Under the pieces are notes generated by a model. The model saw only the letters and a list, made by a program, of their open reading frames with translations, was not told the origin of the DNA and ran no database searches. The translations under genes and the position numbers were made by a program. Below, piece after piece: positions 4,318 through 6,865 of a stretch of 6,865 bases of DNA (within the stretch, counting starts at the first letter, position 1; each line of letters begins with the position of its first letter). The stretch lies in the NCBI GenBank assembly GCA_030690855.1, contig JAUYFR010000332.1, positions 1-6,865 of the forward strand. The letters are read 5' to 3'. This DNA comes from Gallionellaceae bacterium. Lineage in GTDB: Bacteria; Pseudomonadota; Gammaproteobacteria; Burkholderiales; Gallionellaceae.

Positions 4318-4448
4318 TCGTTAATTATTTCCCTGTTAAAATCGCAGCCAAGAAATTAAGCTAGGGTTAGTTGCAAATACCCCAAAAAAATAGGCTGCCT
4401 GCGAGCATTAAGTTGGCTTGATTTAGATGCGAACTAAGGATATTGATT

Positions 4449-4865
4449 ATGAAAAAATCACTCGATTTCATCTTGCGTAAATGTTTGCCGCTGTTAATGC
4501 TAAGTTCGTTTTTGGTGATGACGAACGCACAGGCGCAAAGCAGTGGCGGCGATGCCGGTGGTGGCGCTTATGAAAAAATGGAACCCTACACCGTTAATTT
4601 AGTCGGTTTGATGCAGGTGGTTCAAATTGCTGCGACGCTAAAAATGGCTAAACCAGAGGCGGGCGTAAAAGTTAAGTTGTACATGCCCGCTATTCGTCAT
4701 GAAGTAATCATTTTGTTGAGTGGCAAGACTGCTGCTCAAATTGAAAGCGGCGCAGGGAAACAGCAATTAATTAATGAAATCAAGGCAATAGTCAACAAGG
4801 TGGTTGCTCTTGATGCCAAAGAAGGCGTTGCCGATGTGCTGTTAGAGCAAATTATTATTCAGTAA
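4449..4865 (+). CDS. fliL: FliL-like flagellar basal body-associated protein
   Basis: A 138-aa protein with a FliL domain. EPYTVNLVGLMQVVQIAATLKMA (about 45-67) is followed by VKVKLYMPAIRHEVIILLSGKTAAQIESGAGKQ, given here by position about 73-105, with the hallmark R-hydrophobic-LLS-KT, and then INEIKAIVN. It ends in VADVLLEQIIIQ, like the usual FliL terminus. FliL sits in the inner membrane and surrounds or supports the stator of the flagellar motor. ATG 4449 has AAGGA eight nt upstream; a TTG six bases earlier is less likely. The N-terminus looks like a cleavable signal peptide: basic KK/RK, a hydrophobic stretch at 12-24, and AQA at 27-29. It thus departs from the stable single-span anchor usual in FliL. 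No other flagellar gene is in the window, so a paralogue outside the main flagellar cluster is possible. Confidence 0.85.
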   Translation: MKKSLDFILRKCLPLLMLSSFLVMTNAQAQSSGGDAGGGAYEKMEPYTVNLVGLMQVVQIAATLKMAKPEAGVKVKLYMPAIRHEVIILLSGKTAAQIESGAGKQQLINEIKAIVNKVVALDAKEGVADVLLEQIIIQ

Positions 4866-4872
4866 GTTTTGA

Positions 4873-4897
4873 GGGGCTTTACGCTCGTTTGAGTCCC
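4873..4897. other. Weak stem in the fliL-dnaE gap
   Basis: GGGGCT (4873-4878) can pair with AGTCCC (4892-4897) with one G-U pair and a 13-nt loop, just after the fliL stop. No T-run follows, so termination is doubtful and dnaE may be read from the fliL transcript. I see no strong promoter in the rest of the 81-nt gap. Confidence 0.25.
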
Positions 4898-4946
4898 ATT
4901 TAAATATCACGCCGGTAAAAATCCACGCCTCTGTTTCGTGATCGAC

Positions 4947-6865
4947 ATGCCGACTCCTTCATTTATTCATCTCCGCATCCATAGCGAATATTCCATCGCA
5001 GATGGCATCGTGCGCATTAGCGAGGCGGTGTCTGCGGCCAAGCGTGATGCGATGCCCGCATTGGCGCTCACTGATCTTTCTAATGTGTTCGGTCTCGTTA
5101 AATTCTATAAAGATGCGCGAAATGCGGGTCTCAAGCCGCTTGTTGGCTGCGATATTTTTGTAAGCAACGATAGCGATCGCGACCAACCTTCGCGTTTGCT
5201 GTTGTTGTGTCAATCTAATGTGGGCTATTTACGTTTATGTGAATTGCTTACCCGCGCTTACCTAGAAAATCAACATCGTGGCCGCCCAGAAATTCGCAAA
5301 GAATGGCTCAAGGCAGGCGCTGATGGGCTGATTGCTTTATCTGGCGCGCACTTGGGTGAAGTAGGCACTTGTTTGCTTAACGGCAACCACACGAGTGCAA
5401 AAGTCTTGGCTAATGAGTGGGCTGGTATTTTTCCCGGGCGTTTTTATTTAGAAGTGCAGCGTTACGGTTTTGGCCGTGAAGAGCTGCATCTGCGGGAAAC
5501 CGTGAAGCTGGCTGCGGAATTGGGGCTGCCGGTGGTGGCAACTCACCCCGTGCAATTTTTGAGTGTGGAAGACTTTAAAGCGCACGAAGCACGCGTATGC
5601 ATTGCCGAAGGCTATGTGCTTAACGACAAGCGTCGTGTGCGGGCATTCACCGCGCAACAATATTTCACTACTCAAGCTGAAATGGTGGCACTGTTTGCCG
5701 ATCTGCCTGAAGCGTTACAAAACTCGGTTGAAATTGCCAAGCGTTGCAACCTTTCGCTTAAATTAGGCAAGCCGCATCTGCCTGACTTTCCTACGCCCAA
5801 TGGCGAAAGTCTCGATGACTTTTTGCGTATTGAATCAGAGCGAGGATTGCATGAGCGGATGTTGCATCTTTTTCCCGACGAGAAAATTCGTGCGGAAAAG
5901 ATGTCAGAGTATAGCGAGCGCTTGGACTTCGAGATCAATACCATCACCAATATGGGCTTCCCCGGTTACTTTTTGATCGTTGCGGATTTCATTCGCTGGG
6001 CAAAACAATATCGCGATGCAAAGTTTCCGAATGGTGTGCCGGTTGGGCCGGGTCGTGGCTCGGGTGCGGGTTCGCTGGTGGCGTATTGTTTGTTGATTAC
6101 TGATCTTGACCCCTTGCGTTACGAGCTGCTGTTCGAACGCTTCTTGAATCCAGAGCGCGTTTCCATGCCCGACTTTGACGTGGACTTCTGCCAAGATGGG
6201 CGTGAGTTGGTGATTGAGTACGTGCGCAAAAAATATGGCGCAGCGAACGTGGCTCAGATTGCCACCTTCGGCACGATGGCCTCTAAGGCGGTTATCCGCG
6301 ACGTCGGTCGTGTGATGGATTTTCCTTATGGTTTGTGTGATCGTCTTTCCAAGCTGGTGCCACTAGAAGGCGTGAAGCCCGTCTCGCTGAAAAAGGCTCG
6401 TGAGATGGAGCCGGAATTTAATTCCATCGTGGCGAGTGAAGAGGGCGTGGAAGAGTTGTTGGAGCTGGGGGCGCGACTCGAAGATTTGACACGCAACGTG
6501 GGTATGCACGCCGGTGGAGTGTTGATTGCGCCGGGTAAACTGACTGATTTTTGCCCGCTGTATTGTGCGGAGGGCGGTGCGGAAGGCGAAGAGAAAAAAT
6601 CGGTTAGCCAGTTTGATAAGGATGATGTTGAAGCTGTCGGCCTCGTGAAGTTCGACTTTTTGGGTTTGCGCACGTTGACGATCATCGACTGGGCGGTGCG
6701 ATATGTGCGAGCAATGCAGCCGAATGATACGACCCCGTTTGCGATTGAAACAATTCCACTGGATGACAAGCGAACCTACGATCTGTTGAAAAAAGCAAAT
6801 ACCAGCGCAGTATTTCAACTTGAATCGCAGGGCATGAAAAAGCTCATCGATAAGCTACAGCCCGA
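4947..6865 (+). CDS. dnaE: DNA polymerase III alpha subunit, 5' part (runs off the window)
   Basis: The first 639 codons of DnaE, the replicative polymerase (about 1160 aa in E. coli), are open without frameshift. The N-terminal PHP domain (about 1-275) opens with FIHLRIHSEYSIADG. Palm motifs include PVGPGRGSGAGSLVAY (365-380) and MPDFDVDFC, where D411 and D413 match E. coli catalytic D401 and D403. The third catalytic Asp is D570 in VKFDFLGLRTLTII. The segment MHAGGVLIAP lies between them, and the fingers begin with VFQLESQGMKKLI before the window ends. DnaE polymerises DNA with the beta clamp, tau and the DnaQ exonuclease. ATG 4947 is chosen because MPTPSFIHLRIHS aligns with known N-termini. 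It lacks a Shine-Dalgarno sequence, and an in-frame GTG at 4938 is an alternative. It lies 81 nt after fliL on the same strand. Confidence 0.98.
   Translation, partial: MPTPSFIHLRIHSEYSIADGIVRISEAVSAAKRDAMPALALTDLSNVFGLVKFYKDARNAGLKPLVGCDIFVSNDSDRDQPSRLLLLCQSNVGYLRLCELLTRAYLENQHRGRPEIRKEWLKAGADGLIALSGAHLGEVGTCLLNGNHTSAKVLANEWAGIFPGRFYLEVQRYGFGREELHLRETVKLAAELGLPVVATHPVQFLSVEDFKAHEARVCIAEGYVLNDKRRVRAFTAQQYFTTQAEMVALFADLPEALQNSVEIAKRCNLSLKLGKPHLPDFPTPNGESLDDFLRIESERGLHERMLHLFPDEKIRAEKMSEYSERLDFEINTITNMGFPGYFLIVADFIRWAKQYRDAKFPNGVPVGPGRGSGAGSLVAYCLLITDLDPLRYELLFERFLNPERVSMPDFDVDFCQDGRELVIEYVRKKYGAANVAQIATFGTMASKAVIRDVGRVMDFPYGLCDRLSKLVPLEGVKPVSLKKAREMEPEFNSIVASEEGVEELLELGARLEDLTRNVGMHAGGVLIAPGKLTDFCPLYCAEGGAEGEEKKSVSQFDKDDVEAVGLVKFDFLGLRTLTIIDWAVRYVRAMQPNDTTPFAIETIPLDDKRTYDLLKKANTSAVFQLESQGMKKLIDKLQP

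Larger units (their letters stand above)
4146..4442. other. Intergenic region, no gene seen
   Basis: This stretch between the holin-like gene and fliL has no credible ORF on either strand. It holds two inverted repeats (4217-4249 and 4296-4316), an imperfect 15-bp tandem repeat (4244-4273) and a possible sigma-28-like promoter (4291-4317). The fliL Shine-Dalgarno AAGGA lies at 4436-4440. The A-rich run at 4383-4390 may help promoter bending or be chance. Confidence 0.6.

Noticed and set aside
4411..4432. Possible sigma-54 promoter (TTGGC...ATGC) before fliL
   Set aside because: The GG-to-GC distance is 14 bp instead of the required 12, and the AC of TGGCAC is missing.
6326..6818. Two long open frames on the - strand
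   Set aside because: Both are antisense shadows of the highly conserved dnaE palm and fingers region.
1..6865. CRISPR array, tRNA or rRNA genes
   Set aside because: No regularly spaced repeats and no tRNA or rRNA signature were seen on either strand.

Overview
The window looks like chromosomal DNA of a betaproteobacterium-like Gram-negative bacterium, possibly of the Nitrosomonadales/Gallionella type. The basis is the replicative polymerase gene dnaE with an E. coli-like PHP motif, a fliL-type flagellar gene, and an IS4-family element with a DUF4372-type transposase. The genus is an inference; no rRNA or tRNA is present. The left half (about 1-3650) is an accessory island of toxin-antitoxin (TA) type genes and one insertion sequence. 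The right half (about 3740-6865) holds three genes that look like stable chromosomal content.

Left half, + strand: the tail of an unidentified gene (ends at 28) and tiny ORFs; a 74-aa antitoxin-like protein of the DFSxG...GKF type (148-372); then a Phd-family antitoxin (424-666) overlapping a PIN-domain (VapC-type) toxin whose probable GTG start lies at 653. Next come a perfect hairpin resembling a dispersed extragenic repeat (1077-1095) and an apparently intact IS4-family element (about 1151-2373) with its transposase on the - strand. The element has imperfect terminal inverted repeats, a 10-bp candidate target duplication, and a hairpin that hides the transposase ribosome binding site.

Left half, - strand (reading 3611 to 2408): a tightly packed four-gene unit made of HigB toxin, HigA antitoxin, a second XRE-type regulator of the NadS/HigA2 kind, and a 79-aa protein I do not recognise. 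A strong promoter (perfect TTGACA, 17-bp spacer) sits so close to higB that its mRNA should be leaderless or nearly so. The IS lies in the convergent gap between the PIN operon and this unit, so it appears to break no gene.

Right half, + strand: a small four-helix membrane protein of the phage holin 4 / YvlD superfamily (3744-4145); a 297-bp gap with hairpins, a 15-bp tandem repeat and a possible sigma-28-like promoter; an isolated FliL-like exported protein (4449-4865); and the first 639 codons of dnaE (from 4947, running off the window).

The best candidate for something undescribed is the higB-higA-xre-orf79 unit, in which a second antitoxin-like regulator is followed by an unknown protein instead of a RelE-type toxin. 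The transposase RBS hairpin and the leaderless higB arrangement are the best regulatory observations.
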